From an uncultured Catenibacterium sp. (GTDB taxonomy: Bacteria; Bacillota_I; Bacilli_A; Erysipelotrichales; Coprobacillaceae), in assembly GCA_900540685.1 (NCBI GenBank), contig UQGS01000021.1, positions 1 through 32,400 on the forward strand: DNA of 32,400 nucleotides, in the 5' to 3' direction. The translations under genes were made by a program, and so were the position numbers. Below, piece by piece: positions 8,055 through 16,343 of this stretch. The first letter of the stretch is position 1, and every line of letters starts with the position of its first letter. The notes under the pieces were generated by a model that saw only the letters and a program-made list of their open reading frames with translations, was not told the origin of the DNA and did not search any database.

Positions 8055-8696
8055 ATGGATAAGAATTTATTAGGTATGTATGATTTAAAAATTGAAAGAT
8101 TAAAGAAAGCTTTAGAAAGAAATAACATGACTTGTGATGTATTTAATGCAGAAGAAGAATTACATGATTATTTTAAAACAATCTTTACTGATCAAAAAGT
8201 AGTGGCAGTAGGTGGTTCTATGTCACTTGATGAAATGCATGTATTAGATTTGGTACGTGCAAGTGATGTGAAGTTTCTTGATCGTTATGCTAAAGGATTG
8301 ACTAAAGAAGAAGTCAATGCCATTCATCATGAAGCATTTAATGCAGATATTTATTTGACTAGTACTAACGCAATCACAACAGATGGATGTTTATATAATA
8401 TTGATGGCAATGGTAATAGAGTCGCTGCAATGATTTATGGACCTAAGGATGTTTATGTAGTTACTGGTGTCAATAAGATCTTTGAATCAGAAGAAGAAGC
8501 TATTGATCATATCAGAAATGTTTCTGCACCAGCCAATGCAATCAGACTTAATCGTCAAACAGGATGTGCAGTGACAGGTAAGTGTGTGAACTGTATGTCA
8601 GAACAGAGAATCTGTTCTGCATATGTGAAACTTGCACGTCAATCAAACAAGGATAGAATCCATGTAATTATCATGAGACAGGAGTTAGGTTATTAA
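8055..8696 (+). CDS. LUD-domain protein (LutC/YkgG-like, lactate-utilisation family)
   Basis: A 213-residue single-domain LUD protein. Family features seen: AVGGSMSLDEM (about residue 55), the block LTSTNAITTDGCLYNIDGNG (about 101), VAAMIYGPKDVYVVTGVNKI, and a C-terminal cysteine cluster TGCAVTGKCVNCMSEQRIC that could bind a metal or Fe-S cluster. LutC proteins take part in lactate oxidation with LutA and LutB, but neither partner is here. Stand-alone LUD proteins of this type are common in gut Bacillota and poorly characterised. ATG 8055 is chosen because GAGAGGTG lies 7 bases before it; an upstream GTG overlaps that site. It starts a five-gene run and its stop is one base from the malQ start. 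Confidence 0.8.
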   Translation: MDKNLLGMYDLKIERLKKALERNNMTCDVFNAEEELHDYFKTIFTDQKVVAVGGSMSLDEMHVLDLVRASDVKFLDRYAKGLTKEEVNAIHHEAFNADIYLTSTNAITTDGCLYNIDGNGNRVAAMIYGPKDVYVVTGVNKIFESEEEAIDHIRNVSAPANAIRLNRQTGCAVTGKCVNCMSEQRICSAYVKLARQSNKDRIHVIIMRQELGY

Positions 8697-8697
8697 T

Positions 8698-10140
8698 ATG
8701 AAAGCAGGAATATTATGTCCAATCTCTGCATTACCATCGTCTTATGGTGTAGGAGATTTTGGGAAGAACGCATATACATTTGTTGATCAGCTAAAGAAAT
8801 CAGATGTAAAGATCTGGCAGATCTTACCACTTAATCCTTTAGCTTATGGTAATTCACCTTATCAGCCTTATTCATCTTATGCAGGTGATGAGCTTTATAT
8901 TGACTTAGAAGGCTTAGCTGCAGATGGATTACTAGAAAAAAAGGAATTAAAAACATTTAATAAGCAGGCAGTCACTGTTGAATATGAAGCTGTACGTGCA
9001 CATAAAGAAGAATTATTAAGACTTGCTTGTTCTAGATTTGAATTCAGTGATGACTTCAAACAGTTTGTAGAAGAAAATGAATGGGTTAAAGGCTATGCCT
9101 TATTCCGTACATTCAAACTAACAAACGACGGAAAACCATGGACAGAATGGGAGGAAGAATACAAGGTATTCCCTCATCATCCAACATTTGAATTACTACC
9201 ATTTGAAAAAGAAATTAATTATCAGGAATTCCTACAGTATTATTTCTTTAAACAGTGGTATGCATTGAAGAAATATGCAAATGATCAGGGTATTATGATT
9301 ATAGGGGATATGCCTATTTATGTCGGTTTAGACAGTGCTGACTGCTGGTTAGATCAGGAAGACTTCTTATTAGAGGAAGATGGCACACCTTCATTTGTAG
9401 CTGGTGTACCACCTGATTACTTCAGTGAATTTGGACAAAGATGGGGTAACCCAATCTATGACTGGGAACATCTAGAAAAGACAAACTTCAAGTTCTGGAT
9501 TGATAGAATTCATAGTGCTAATAAGCTTTATGATGAAGTGCGTATTGATCATTTCCGTGGTTTTGATACTTATTGGAAGATTCCTGCTTCTGAACCAACA
9601 GCTGTAGTAGGAGAATGGGTAGAAGCACCAGGATATGCATTATTTGATAAGCTATTTGAAGAATATCCAGATACCCATATTCTTGCAGAAGATCTAGGTT
9701 TATTAAGAGATGAAGTATATGAACTAAGAGATCATTATAACTTCAAGGGTATGTATATTTTCCAGTTCCATTATAAGGATGAATTTGATTTTGATAAGGT
9801 TGTTGTATACAGCGGTACACATGATAATGATACATTAATGGGCTGGTACAATAATCTTGATGAAAAGACACTCAAGGAAGTTGATTTACTTCTTGAAGGC
9901 TATAAGGAACGTAAGTTACATCGTCAGATGATTCATTATTGTATGGATCTTCCTGCACAGTCTGTTATCATTCCTGTATGGGATCTTCTAGGAGAACCAG
10001 AAACATCACGCTTTAATACGCCAGGTACAATTGGATCTCCTAACTGGGAATGGAAGATGTCTCGCTTTATGGAATTTAATAAGGAAATGAAATTTATGAA
10101 GAAAATCATTCATGATACGAATCGAGATGAAACTCTATGA
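8698..10140 (+). CDS. malQ: 4-alpha-glucanotransferase (amylomaltase, GH77)
   Basis: A 480-residue amylomaltase that transfers maltosyl and longer alpha-1,4-glucan segments between acceptors in the cytoplasm, releasing glucose from maltodextrins. GH77 signatures: ISALPSSYGVGDFG at the N-terminus, PLNPLAYGNSPYQPYSSYAG (about 44), the nucleophile in VRIDHFRGFDTYW (Asp about 284), acid/base Glu about 331 in ILAEDLG, and the third carboxylate Asp about 376 in GTHDNDTLMGW. The C-terminal NTPGTIGSPNWEW is also typical. It starts one base after the LUD stop and overlaps the patatin gene in ATGA, so it is read within one transcript. No maltose transporter or phosphorylase gene is adjacent. Confidence 0.95.
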   Translation: MKAGILCPISALPSSYGVGDFGKNAYTFVDQLKKSDVKIWQILPLNPLAYGNSPYQPYSSYAGDELYIDLEGLAADGLLEKKELKTFNKQAVTVEYEAVRAHKEELLRLACSRFEFSDDFKQFVEENEWVKGYALFRTFKLTNDGKPWTEWEEEYKVFPHHPTFELLPFEKEINYQEFLQYYFFKQWYALKKYANDQGIMIIGDMPIYVGLDSADCWLDQEDFLLEEDGTPSFVAGVPPDYFSEFGQRWGNPIYDWEHLEKTNFKFWIDRIHSANKLYDEVRIDHFRGFDTYWKIPASEPTAVVGEWVEAPGYALFDKLFEEYPDTHILAEDLGLLRDEVYELRDHYNFKGMYIFQFHYKDEFDFDKVVVYSGTHDNDTLMGWYNNLDEKTLKEVDLLLEGYKERKLHRQMIHYCMDLPAQSVIIPVWDLLGEPETSRFNTPGTIGSPNWEWKMSRFMEFNKEMKFMKKIIHDTNRDETL

Positions 10141-11471
10141 AAAGAGCTCTTGTATTAAGTGGTGGAGGATCTAAAGGAGCCTATGAAGCAGGTTTTATAA
10201 GCGCAGCTAAAGAACTTAACCAGCATTTTGATATAGTAACAGGGACTTCTATTGGTGCTCTAAATGGTGCATTAGTGGCTATGGGAGACTATGAAGGACT
10301 AGAGTATACATGGAATATATTGGATATGGATCATGTCTTTAATAATCCACCTGATCTTTCGGATTTAAGAGATGACTTTATGACAACTTCCTTGTTTAAT
10401 AAAGAAGAGGGGAATAACTTAGCGGAGCTTAAAGAATCTATCGCCCAGCAGACATCTCTCGCACAATCCTTCTTACGATATTATTTCAAAAACAAAGGCG
10501 CTGACAATACACCCTTTGTGGAACACTGCCGTGGACTAATGGATGAAGAACGTTTATTATCTTCACCAATAGATTTTGGTATATGTACAGTGCAGTTTCC
10601 AAGCATGAAGCCATGTTTCAAGACTAAATCAGAGATGGAAAGAGGTCATATGCTTGATTATTTACTTGCAAGCAGTGCCTGTTTCCCTGTCTTTCCTATG
10701 ACAGAAATAGAAGGTAATAAGTATATCGATGGGGGATTTAGTGATAATCTGCCTATTGATCTAGCACTTGATATGGGTGCAGATGAGATAGTTGTCGTGG
10801 ATATGCATCTTATTCCTGTGCATCCTCAATATATCAATAGACCCTCTATTATCTATTCATGTCCACCAGTGGACTTAGGTGGGTTCATGGACTTTAATAA
10901 GGATGTTCTTGAAAGAAATAAGCGTTTAGGCTATTTGATGGCTTATAAGCTATTTGGAAATTATGAAGGCAATCACTATACATTCCTGCCTTCAGTTCAA
11001 TCTATTTTCCATGCTTACTACAAACAATTATTAATGATGGAAAAAGAAATGAGAGGTTTCTTCAATAGTAATGCATCAGAACTGACTTCACTATTATTAG
11101 AAGCCAATCATCAGATTAACTTAAACCTTAAAGACTATACTTATATTACTCTAGACTTTATTGGAGAACTCTTAGGCTTTGATGATTTAAGGGTGTATTC
11201 TTTCGAAGAATACAAGAATATGATTTTGAATGCATTTGAGAAATATATGGAGAAGGACTATTTCCCACAGGAGTTAAGTCTTACAAAGGTGAATCTATCC
11301 TTCTTACAGAGTCATCTCAATAGAGAATCTATTGTAGGATTCTTCTTGCATCAGATGCAGTACAAGGAATCTATGGATATGAAGTCTTATTATACATTCT
11401 GTAAAAAGGAATTGATGATGGCTTCACTCATTTATTTATTGATGGGAGGTGTAACAGATGAACATCATTAA
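10137..11471 (+). CDS. Patatin-like phospholipase / acyl hydrolase
   Basis: A 444-residue patatin-family protein, probably a lipid acyl hydrolase. The N-terminal oxyanion motif LSGGGSKGAYEAG (about residues 7-19), the nucleophile elbow GTSIGALNGA (Ser38) and the dyad aspartate in IDGGFSDNLP (Asp198) are all intact. The patatin domain ends near residue 230; the remaining 210 residues form a charged, helical C-terminal region without a motif I recognise. No signal peptide or clear membrane segment, so it probably acts inside the cell. The start codon overlaps the malQ stop (ATGA) and the end overlaps the GNAT gene by 14 bases. The natural substrate is unknown; the glucan-enzyme neighbour does not define it. 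Confidence 0.88.
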   Translation: MKRALVLSGGGSKGAYEAGFISAAKELNQHFDIVTGTSIGALNGALVAMGDYEGLEYTWNILDMDHVFNNPPDLSDLRDDFMTTSLFNKEEGNNLAELKESIAQQTSLAQSFLRYYFKNKGADNTPFVEHCRGLMDEERLLSSPIDFGICTVQFPSMKPCFKTKSEMERGHMLDYLLASSACFPVFPMTEIEGNKYIDGGFSDNLPIDLALDMGADEIVVVDMHLIPVHPQYINRPSIIYSCPPVDLGGFMDFNKDVLERNKRLGYLMAYKLFGNYEGNHYTFLPSVQSIFHAYYKQLLMMEKEMRGFFNSNASELTSLLLEANHQINLNLKDYTYITLDFIGELLGFDDLRVYSFEEYKNMILNAFEKYMEKDYFPQELSLTKVNLSFLQSHLNRESIVGFFLHQMQYKESMDMKSYYTFCKKELMMASLIYLLMGGVTDEHH

Positions 11472-12291
11472 AAGACAATGTCAGAAAGATGATTTAAAAG
11501 ATGTGGTTTCTCTTTTTAATGAAGTTATTCAAAAAGGACTTTATCTAGAACAGGATTCACCTATGAAAGAAGATGAAATTGAATCATCCTCTTATTGTGG
11601 TGTGATGCTTGATGATCATCTATTAGTGGGTGCTTATTTAATTAATCCTTTGGGAACAGGACATTGTAAGCATATCGCGACTTGTTCCTATGCAGTCAAA
11701 GAGGACTATAAGAAAGAATTAGATAGTCTTATTAAGGATTCATTAGAGCAGGCATACAAATCAGGCTATACAATCATGCAGTTAAATACTGTCACTCAAA
11801 CACTAAAGACTGTTTTAGATACAGTAGGGTTTAAGAGTCTTGGTATGATTCGTGATGGTTTTAAAACATCTAAAGGTGAATATGAGAACACTTATGTTTT
11901 ATATCGTCCTTTAGATGACTCTATTCTAGAATGCAAAGAAAAACAGGACCCTATCTCTATTGAAATCAGCCATATCTCTAAAAAGATTCAAAATAGAGGT
12001 ATTTACTGGATTGTATCAGAAGTTAAACATTATCGTATACAAACAAAAAGAGAATATTCTACCTTCGATTATCGTGATCTTCATTATCAATCAGAAGAAG
12101 ATATTCAAAAATTTGTGGAAAATATTTTCCATAAGTATTATATTGAGAATGAAAAAAATCACGATACAGTGCATGTGCTATCTGTCCATACATCTAAGGA
12201 CGATGCAGTCGCTGAATGGATCAAAAGAGATGATCTAGAACTACAGAAGCAGATGACAAGCATGCATAGCTTTTCAAAGGGAGTTAAGTAA
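11458..12291 (+). CDS. GNAT acetyltransferase with an unidentified C-terminal extension
   Basis: A 277-residue protein. The first 155 residues look like a GNAT fold: an N-terminal MNIIKRQCQKDDLKDVVSLFNEV strand-helix start, a central CSYAVKEDYKKELDSLIKDSLEQA segment at the acetyl-CoA loop position, and VLDTVGFKSLGMIRDGF near the end of the domain. The usual Q/RxxGxG/A loop is degenerate, so catalysis is uncertain. Residues about 160-277 are a second, charged region containing IEISHISKKIQNRG that I cannot assign. GGGAGGTG precedes the start inside the patatin gene. It overlaps patatin by 14 bases and the next gene by one base. Confidence 0.65.
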   Translation: MNIIKRQCQKDDLKDVVSLFNEVIQKGLYLEQDSPMKEDEIESSSYCGVMLDDHLLVGAYLINPLGTGHCKHIATCSYAVKEDYKKELDSLIKDSLEQAYKSGYTIMQLNTVTQTLKTVLDTVGFKSLGMIRDGFKTSKGEYENTYVLYRPLDDSILECKEKQDPISIEISHISKKIQNRGIYWIVSEVKHYRIQTKREYSTFDYRDLHYQSEEDIQKFVENIFHKYYIENEKNHDTVHVLSVHTSKDDAVAEWIKRDDLELQKQMTSMHSFSKGVK

Positions 12292-12941
12292 TGAAGGAAC
12301 TGAATTATAAAAGAGTTGGAATATATGTCCTTGGATTAATTGTTTTAGGCTGTGGTATTGATCTCAATACAAAGACACAATTAGGTGTATCACCTATCAT
12401 CTCGGTCGCTTATAATATTGCCACTCTCACTCATATTCCTATTGGTGTGATGACATTTATCTACTATGTATTATTAGTCATTATTCAATGGATTCTTCTA
12501 GGTAAGAAGTTTGATTATTTCCAATTCTTTCAGATCCCTGCAAGTTTATTGACAAGCTTTTTCATCCAGTTATTTGATGGAGTGATTCCCGTTGCTTCTG
12601 GCTTTCCGGCTCGTATAGCTATGCTTATTCTTGCAATTATTATTACAGGTATTGGTGCATCACTGACTGTAGGTATGAAGATTGTACCTAATCCAGCTGA
12701 TGGCTTAGCAAGTGTTATAGGAGAGAAGTGTCATAAAGGATTTGGTTTTGGAAAGAATCTTTTTGATGGTATTTCTATTGTAATCTCATTGATTATAGGA
12801 TTTGTGTTTACTGGTGGTATTTTAGGTATTGGACTAGGAACAGTGATTTCTATGATCTTTACAGGTCGTGTGATTGCCTTGCTTGAGACAAGCATTTCTA
12901 GACTTTATTCTTCAGTAACAAAAATGGAACTTGCTGAATAA
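12291..12941 (+). CDS. YczE/YitT-family integral membrane protein
   Basis: A 216-residue polytopic membrane protein with about five hydrophobic segments (rough positions 8-25, 48-70, 75-95, 105-130, 155-195). GCGIDLNTKTQLGVSPI at the N-terminus and GLGTVISMIFTGRVI near the C-terminus match the YczE/YyaS family. In Bacillus subtilis YczE is needed for production of a lipopeptide-type product; the biochemical activity is unknown. Start and previous stop share one base (TAATG), so it is translationally coupled to the GNAT gene. It is last in the five-gene run and is followed by a strong terminator. Confidence 0.8.
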   Translation: MKELNYKRVGIYVLGLIVLGCGIDLNTKTQLGVSPIISVAYNIATLTHIPIGVMTFIYYVLLVIIQWILLGKKFDYFQFFQIPASLLTSFFIQLFDGVIPVASGFPARIAMLILAIIITGIGASLTVGMKIVPNPADGLASVIGEKCHKGFGFGKNLFDGISIVISLIIGFVFTGGILGIGLGTVISMIFTGRVIALLETSISRLYSSVTKMELAE

Positions 12942-12962
12942 AGAAGTACATATGTGTAGTTA

Positions 12963-13003
12963 AAAAGGCAAATATGCTTATGTATGCATATCTGCCTTTT
13001 TTG
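12963..13003. terminator. Bidirectional terminator between convergent genes
   Basis: Long hairpin (12963-12978 with 12987-13003) pairing AAAAAGGCAAATATGC with GCATATCTGCCTTTTTT with one A/C mismatch. There are T runs on both strands, so it serves the YczE run and the convergent GH1 gene. Confidence 0.88.
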
Positions 13004-13008
13004 TATTA

Positions 13009-14436
13009 TTAATTTTCTAAGTCTTCACCATTTGATGCAATGACTTTTTTATACCAATCAAAAGATTTTTTCTTTATACGTTTAAAAGTACCATGACCCT
13101 CATTGTCTCTATCAACATAGATGAAACCATATCTCTTTTCCATCTCACCTGTTCCATTAGAAATAAGGTCAATACATCCCCAGGTTGTATATCCCATTAA
13201 ATCAACACCATCTTCATCCACAGCCTCTTTCATTGCCTGAATATGTTTCTTTAAGTATTCTATGCGATAATCATCTTGAATAGAACCATCATCTTCAATC
13301 TTATCTTTAGCGCCTAAACCATTTTCAACAATAAATAATGGTTTTTGATAACGATCATAAATCTCATTCATTGTGATTCTTAAACCTAATGGGTCAATCT
13401 GCCATCCCCAGTCACTTGTTTCTAAATAGGGATTAACAACTGAAGCAAAAATATTACTTTCTGTTTGTTTTCCTTTATCAGGATGAGCACTAGACACACG
13501 AGATGAGTAATAAGAGAAACTAACAAAATCTACTGTATTCTCTTTTAAAATAGTGGCATCACTCTCTGCGAAAGGTACTTCAGCATTTCTTCTTTCAATC
13601 CATTTTAAAGCATAACTAGGATAATAGCCTCTTGATTGAACATCAATAAACATATAGCTTTCTCTATCATCACATATTGATTTCCAATAATCTTCTGGTT
13701 TGCATGTTTCAGGATAATAAGAACCTGCTGCAAGCATGCATCCCACCATATTTTCTGGATTGATTTCATGTGCTAATTTTGTAACTAAAGCACTCGCTAC
13801 TAATTCATGATGTGCGCAGGTAATCATAGCTTGAGTCTTATTTTCACCTGCCTCAAATCTTAAACCAGCTGCCACAAATGGGAAATGAAGAATCATATTA
13901 ATTTCATTGAAAGTAAGCCAGTATTTAACTAAACCATTATATCTTTCAAATAATACTTTAGCTAATTTGACAAAACAATCAATCATTTCTCTATTACGCC
14001 AGCCACCAAATTTATGAATTAAATGCATTGGGCAATCAAAATGATTAATTGTGACTAATGGTTCAATCCTATATTTTTTACATTCTTTAAAAATATTTTC
14101 ATAAAATAATAATCCTTTTTCGTTAGGTTCCAACTCATCACCAAGAGGGAAAATTCTTGTCCAGGCGATAGATAATCTAAAAGTTTTAAATCCCATTTCA
14201 CCCATTAAAGCAATATCTTCCTTATAGTGATGATAAAAATCAACGGCTTGATGACTTGGAAAATAATGATCATCGATTCGATCTATCCACTTTTCTCCAG
14301 TCCCAATCGCATAACGATCTGATCCATGGGGCATTAAATCTACATTGGCTAAACCACGACCATCTTCAAATATGCCACCTTCAACCTGATTCGCAGCAGT
14401 GGCACCTCCCCACAAGAATCCTTTTTTAAATCCCAT
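13009..14436 (-). CDS. 6-phospho-beta-glucosidase (GH1)
   Basis: A 475-residue family 1 glycosidase that would hydrolyse phosphorylated beta-glucosides delivered by a PTS. The N-terminal FLWGGATAANQVEGG, the substrate motif FRLSIAWTRIFP (about 86), acid/base Glu178 in LTFNEINM and nucleophile Glu371 in LFIVENGLG are all present. The phospho-sugar signature is also seen near the C-terminus: Ser426, Lys434 and Tyr436 in ISNGTGEMEKRYGFIYVD. That supports 6-phospho-beta-glucosidase over an unphosphorylated-substrate enzyme. GAGGAGGAAC precedes the start. The RpiR regulator lies directly upstream on the same strand, and a PTS IIB gene is divergent beyond it, so the three probably form a beta-glucoside locus. 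Fully intact, unlike its paralogue at 18524-19060. Confidence 0.93.
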   Translation of the reverse strand: MGFKKGFLWGGATAANQVEGGIFEDGRGLANVDLMPHGSDRYAIGTGEKWIDRIDDHYFPSHQAVDFYHHYKEDIALMGEMGFKTFRLSIAWTRIFPLGDELEPNEKGLLFYENIFKECKKYRIEPLVTINHFDCPMHLIHKFGGWRNREMIDCFVKLAKVLFERYNGLVKYWLTFNEINMILHFPFVAAGLRFEAGENKTQAMITCAHHELVASALVTKLAHEINPENMVGCMLAAGSYYPETCKPEDYWKSICDDRESYMFIDVQSRGYYPSYALKWIERRNAEVPFAESDATILKENTVDFVSFSYYSSRVSSAHPDKGKQTESNIFASVVNPYLETSDWGWQIDPLGLRITMNEIYDRYQKPLFIVENGLGAKDKIEDDGSIQDDYRIEYLKKHIQAMKEAVDEDGVDLMGYTTWGCIDLISNGTGEMEKRYGFIYVDRDNEGHGTFKRIKKKSFDWYKKVIASNGEDLEN

Positions 14437-14461
14437 ATTAAGTTCCTCCTCTATTTATTTT

Positions 14462-14479
14462 GCCACAAACAATTATAAC
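14462..14479 (-). promoter_or_regulatory. GH1 promoter core with a motif shared with 19144-19159
   Basis: On the minus strand GTTATAATTGTTTGTGGC contains a consensus -10 TATAAT (14472-14477) but no recognisable -35, as expected for a regulated promoter. A closely similar element, GTTATAAATTTGTGGC, occurs upstream of the broken GH1 paralogue. Shared control by an RpiR protein is inference. Confidence 0.5.
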
Positions 14480-14535
14480 TATCTCCATATTGTTTGGCTT
14501 CCTGTCTATAGAATAGAGGATGAGATTGAAGAAAG

Positions 14536-14560
14536 CAAAAAAGTTTCCATATTGGAAACT
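14536..14560 (-). terminator. Terminator overlapping the rpiR stop codon
   Basis: On the minus strand AGTTTCC/GGAAACT pairs around AATAT and runs into six T residues. The stop codon TAG (14559-14561) overlaps the first stem arm. Confidence 0.75.
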
Positions 14561-15299
14561 AGTTTTGTAATTCTAGTAATAGAATATCTATCATGTACTT
14601 AATGATATATTCACTGTATTTTTCATCGAGCAGGGGAACGATTATTTGTTTTTGACATAATGTTATACTTTCATTACATGTAATAAGCCATTGATCAACA
14701 TGAGATTCTTTTATACGTTTAATGACACGCTTATTATAATGGAAAGAATGTCCATTTGTACTTAGTACAATTAAGATATCATTATCTAGAAAATGGTAAT
14801 CCTTTTTAAAATCAGCATCACAGATAATTGTATGGATATCATATATCTGCAGTTCTCTTTGCATATTATAACAAATAGATCTGACATCACCATGTGCATA
14901 TAGATACACTTTATTTGCGTTCTTGATATCCTCCATAAGCTTTTGAATCAATTTCAAATCAATATGGTTGATTGTATATTGGATGTTTTTAATGATATCT
15001 TTGGTAAAATACATCACATTTGTTTCAAAACTTTGATGTGGATTTTTAAATGATTTTCTCTTTGTGATTAAATCTAGATATTCAATACATGCATTTTTAA
15101 ATTCTTCATAATTTTCATAATCTAATCTTCTTATACATTTTGATACTTGTCCTTTTGAAATCAAGGATTCTTTAGAAATATCATCAATAGTGAGTTGAGG
15201 AATTCTATGGATATTCTTTTTGATATAAGAACATAACTCAATTAAAGTTGTATTGGAAGAATTACTGTTTAAAATGTCGTTCACTTTATCAATAATCAT
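14559..15299 (-). CDS. RpiR/MurR-family transcriptional regulator of the beta-glucoside locus
   Basis: A 246-residue regulator. Residues about 10-80 form an HTH of the RpiR type, with LTIDDISKESLISKGQVSKCIRRLDYENYEEFK. Residues about 105-240 form a divergent SIS sugar-phosphate sensing domain, with VYLYAHGDVRSICYNMQREL and DILIVLSTNGHSFHYNKRVI. It probably senses a phosphorylated sugar and controls the adjacent GH1 and PTS genes; that is inference from position. The start is set at ATG 15299, preceded by GGAGTTGATACT; an ATG six codons earlier lacks a ribosome binding site. Its own terminator separates it from the GH1 gene, so the two are probably transcribed independently. Confidence 0.82.
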   Translation of the reverse strand: MIIDKVNDILNSNSSNTTLIELCSYIKKNIHRIPQLTIDDISKESLISKGQVSKCIRRLDYENYEEFKNACIEYLDLITKRKSFKNPHQSFETNVMYFTKDIIKNIQYTINHIDLKLIQKLMEDIKNANKVYLYAHGDVRSICYNMQRELQIYDIHTIICDADFKKDYHFLDNDILIVLSTNGHSFHYNKRVIKRIKESHVDQWLITCNESITLCQKQIIVPLLDEKYSEYIIKYMIDILLLELQN

Positions 15300-15415
15300 A
15301 GTATCAACTCCATTCAATTATTAGTTTACCATGAATTGTTTTGAAAGACTATAAGCAGGGTAGAGTGTATTTTTATCATAAAATATGCAAAACTTGATTT
15401 TGTGGAATAAAACTC

Positions 15416-15444
15416 TTTAAAGGTAACATTTACAGTATTATAAT
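15416..15444 (+). promoter_or_regulatory. Promoter of the PTS IIB gene
   Basis: -35 TTTAAA (15416-15421), 17-bp spacer, consensus -10 TATAAT (15439-15444), 30 bp before the start codon. Confidence 0.65.
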
Positions 15445-15474
15445 AGTGACAAGGTCATTGAGGAGGCAATATAT

Positions 15475-15783
15475 ATGGTAAACATTATGTTATGTTGTGC
15501 GGCAGGTATGTCTACAAGCTTACTTGTTGAAAAAATGAAGAAAGAAGCAGAAAAACAGGGCATTGAAGCAAATATCTGGGCAGTTGGTGCCAATGAAGCA
15601 AAAGCAAACGGCGCTAAAGCAGATGTTGTATTACTTGGCCCACAGGTAAGATATCTTGAAGCAACTGTTAAGAAGGAAGTAGCACCAACTCCTGCACAGT
15701 TAATTGATATGCGTTCATATGGTCGCATGGATGGCGCTGCAGTATTAAAGCAGGCTATGGACTTAATTGAAGCAAATAAGTAA
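15475..15783 (+). CDS. PTS lactose/cellobiose-family IIB subunit
   Basis: A 102-residue phosphocarrier. IIB takes phosphate from IIA on its cysteine and passes it to the sugar carried by IIC. The phosphocysteine is Cys8 in LCCAAGMSTSLLVEKM, the signature of the Lac family cellobiose/chitobiose group, and the length is exactly that of a single IIB domain. GAGGAGGCAA precedes the start. No IIA or IIC gene lies anywhere in the window, and a terminator follows immediately, so this IIB must work with subunits encoded elsewhere. The nearby 6-phospho-beta-glucosidase and RpiR regulator suggest a beta-glucoside as substrate; that is inference. Confidence 0.9.
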   Translation: MVNIMLCCAAGMSTSLLVEKMKKEAEKQGIEANIWAVGANEAKANGAKADVVLLGPQVRYLEATVKKEVAPTPAQLIDMRSYGRMDGAAVLKQAMDLIEANK

Positions 15784-15785
15784 TG

Positions 15786-15808
15786 AAATCCGCATTTGCG
15801 GATTTTTT
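15786..15808 (+). terminator. Intrinsic terminator after PTS IIB
   Basis: 9-bp stem AAATCCGCA/TGCGGATTT closing on TT, with a T tract. It begins three bases after the stop codon. Confidence 0.88.
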
Positions 15809-15812
15809 GTTT

Positions 15813-15818
15813 TATAAT
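15813..15818 (+). promoter_or_regulatory. Candidate -10 box for the AbiH cassette
   Basis: Consensus TATAAT 16 bp before the start codon at 15835 and just after the IIB terminator. No -35 is recognisable at the right distance, so the promoter may be weak or regulated. Confidence 0.4.
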
Positions 15819-15834
15819 GGTAATAGAGGTGAGC

Positions 15835-16341
15835 ATGATGCAAACAATATCTATTATAGATAGAGGAACAATTCATAAGTGTAATAATGATTCATTTCTT
15901 GATTTGATAGAGAAAATAAGTGCTCTGTGTAACTTGGAAATCACTTATTATGGAATAAGCATTACCAATAAAAATACCGGTCAATTGAAGAAGTATAAGA
16001 GAGGTAGGGTATTATATAATTATCTATTAAATAATGAACTTGAAAGAATAGGTTTCTTTTCAGTACCAGATGATTTTGGGACAGTAGCATATGATTATCT
16101 CCTCTCTATTTCTATTAATTATAAGAATAACTATATAATAGCTACATTTGATAAAAATATAATCAATCATGTGGGTATTGAGGAAGTTAAAATAATATTA
16201 GATACATTTATGGGAAAACCATATATTCAGGAAATATATACAATGGATAAAGAAGAAACACCATTATTATATGCGTTGGGAATTAAAAAAGATTTCAAAA
16301 CATTAAAAATACTTTCAAGTGGAGTAGTGAAGGAGGAATAA
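15835..16341 (+). CDS. Unidentified 168-residue protein, operon partner of AbiH
   Basis: I do not recognise this family. The protein starts MMQTISIIDRGTIHK, is rich in Ile, Asn, Lys and Tyr, has no signal peptide or membrane segment, and looks like a small globular alpha/beta cytoplasmic protein. Its C-terminal part holds a Pro-rich turn, MDKEETPLLYALGI. The start is taken at 15835 behind AGAGGTGA; a second ATG follows immediately and longer in-frame starts lie inside the IIB terminator. It ends two bases before the AbiH start, so the two genes are almost certainly one transcript. Possible roles are a regulator, antitoxin-like partner or sensor for the abortive-infection protein; nothing in the sequence decides. 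Confidence 0.65.
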   Translation: MMQTISIIDRGTIHKCNNDSFLDLIEKISALCNLEITYYGISITNKNTGQLKKYKRGRVLYNYLLNNELERIGFFSVPDDFGTVAYDYLLSISINYKNNYIIATFDKNIINHVGIEEVKIILDTFMGKPYIQEIYTMDKEETPLLYALGIKKDFKTLKILSSGVVKEE

Positions 16342-16343
16342 GC

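Noticed and set aside
11960..12238. 92-codon plus-strand ORF inside the GNAT-like gene
   Set aside because: An out-of-frame shadow of the longer gene, with no ribosome binding site and low-complexity composition.
15438..15836. 132-codon minus-strand ORF opposite the PTS IIB gene
   Set aside because: Antisense shadow of a clear IIB with promoter, ribosome binding site and terminator on the plus strand.
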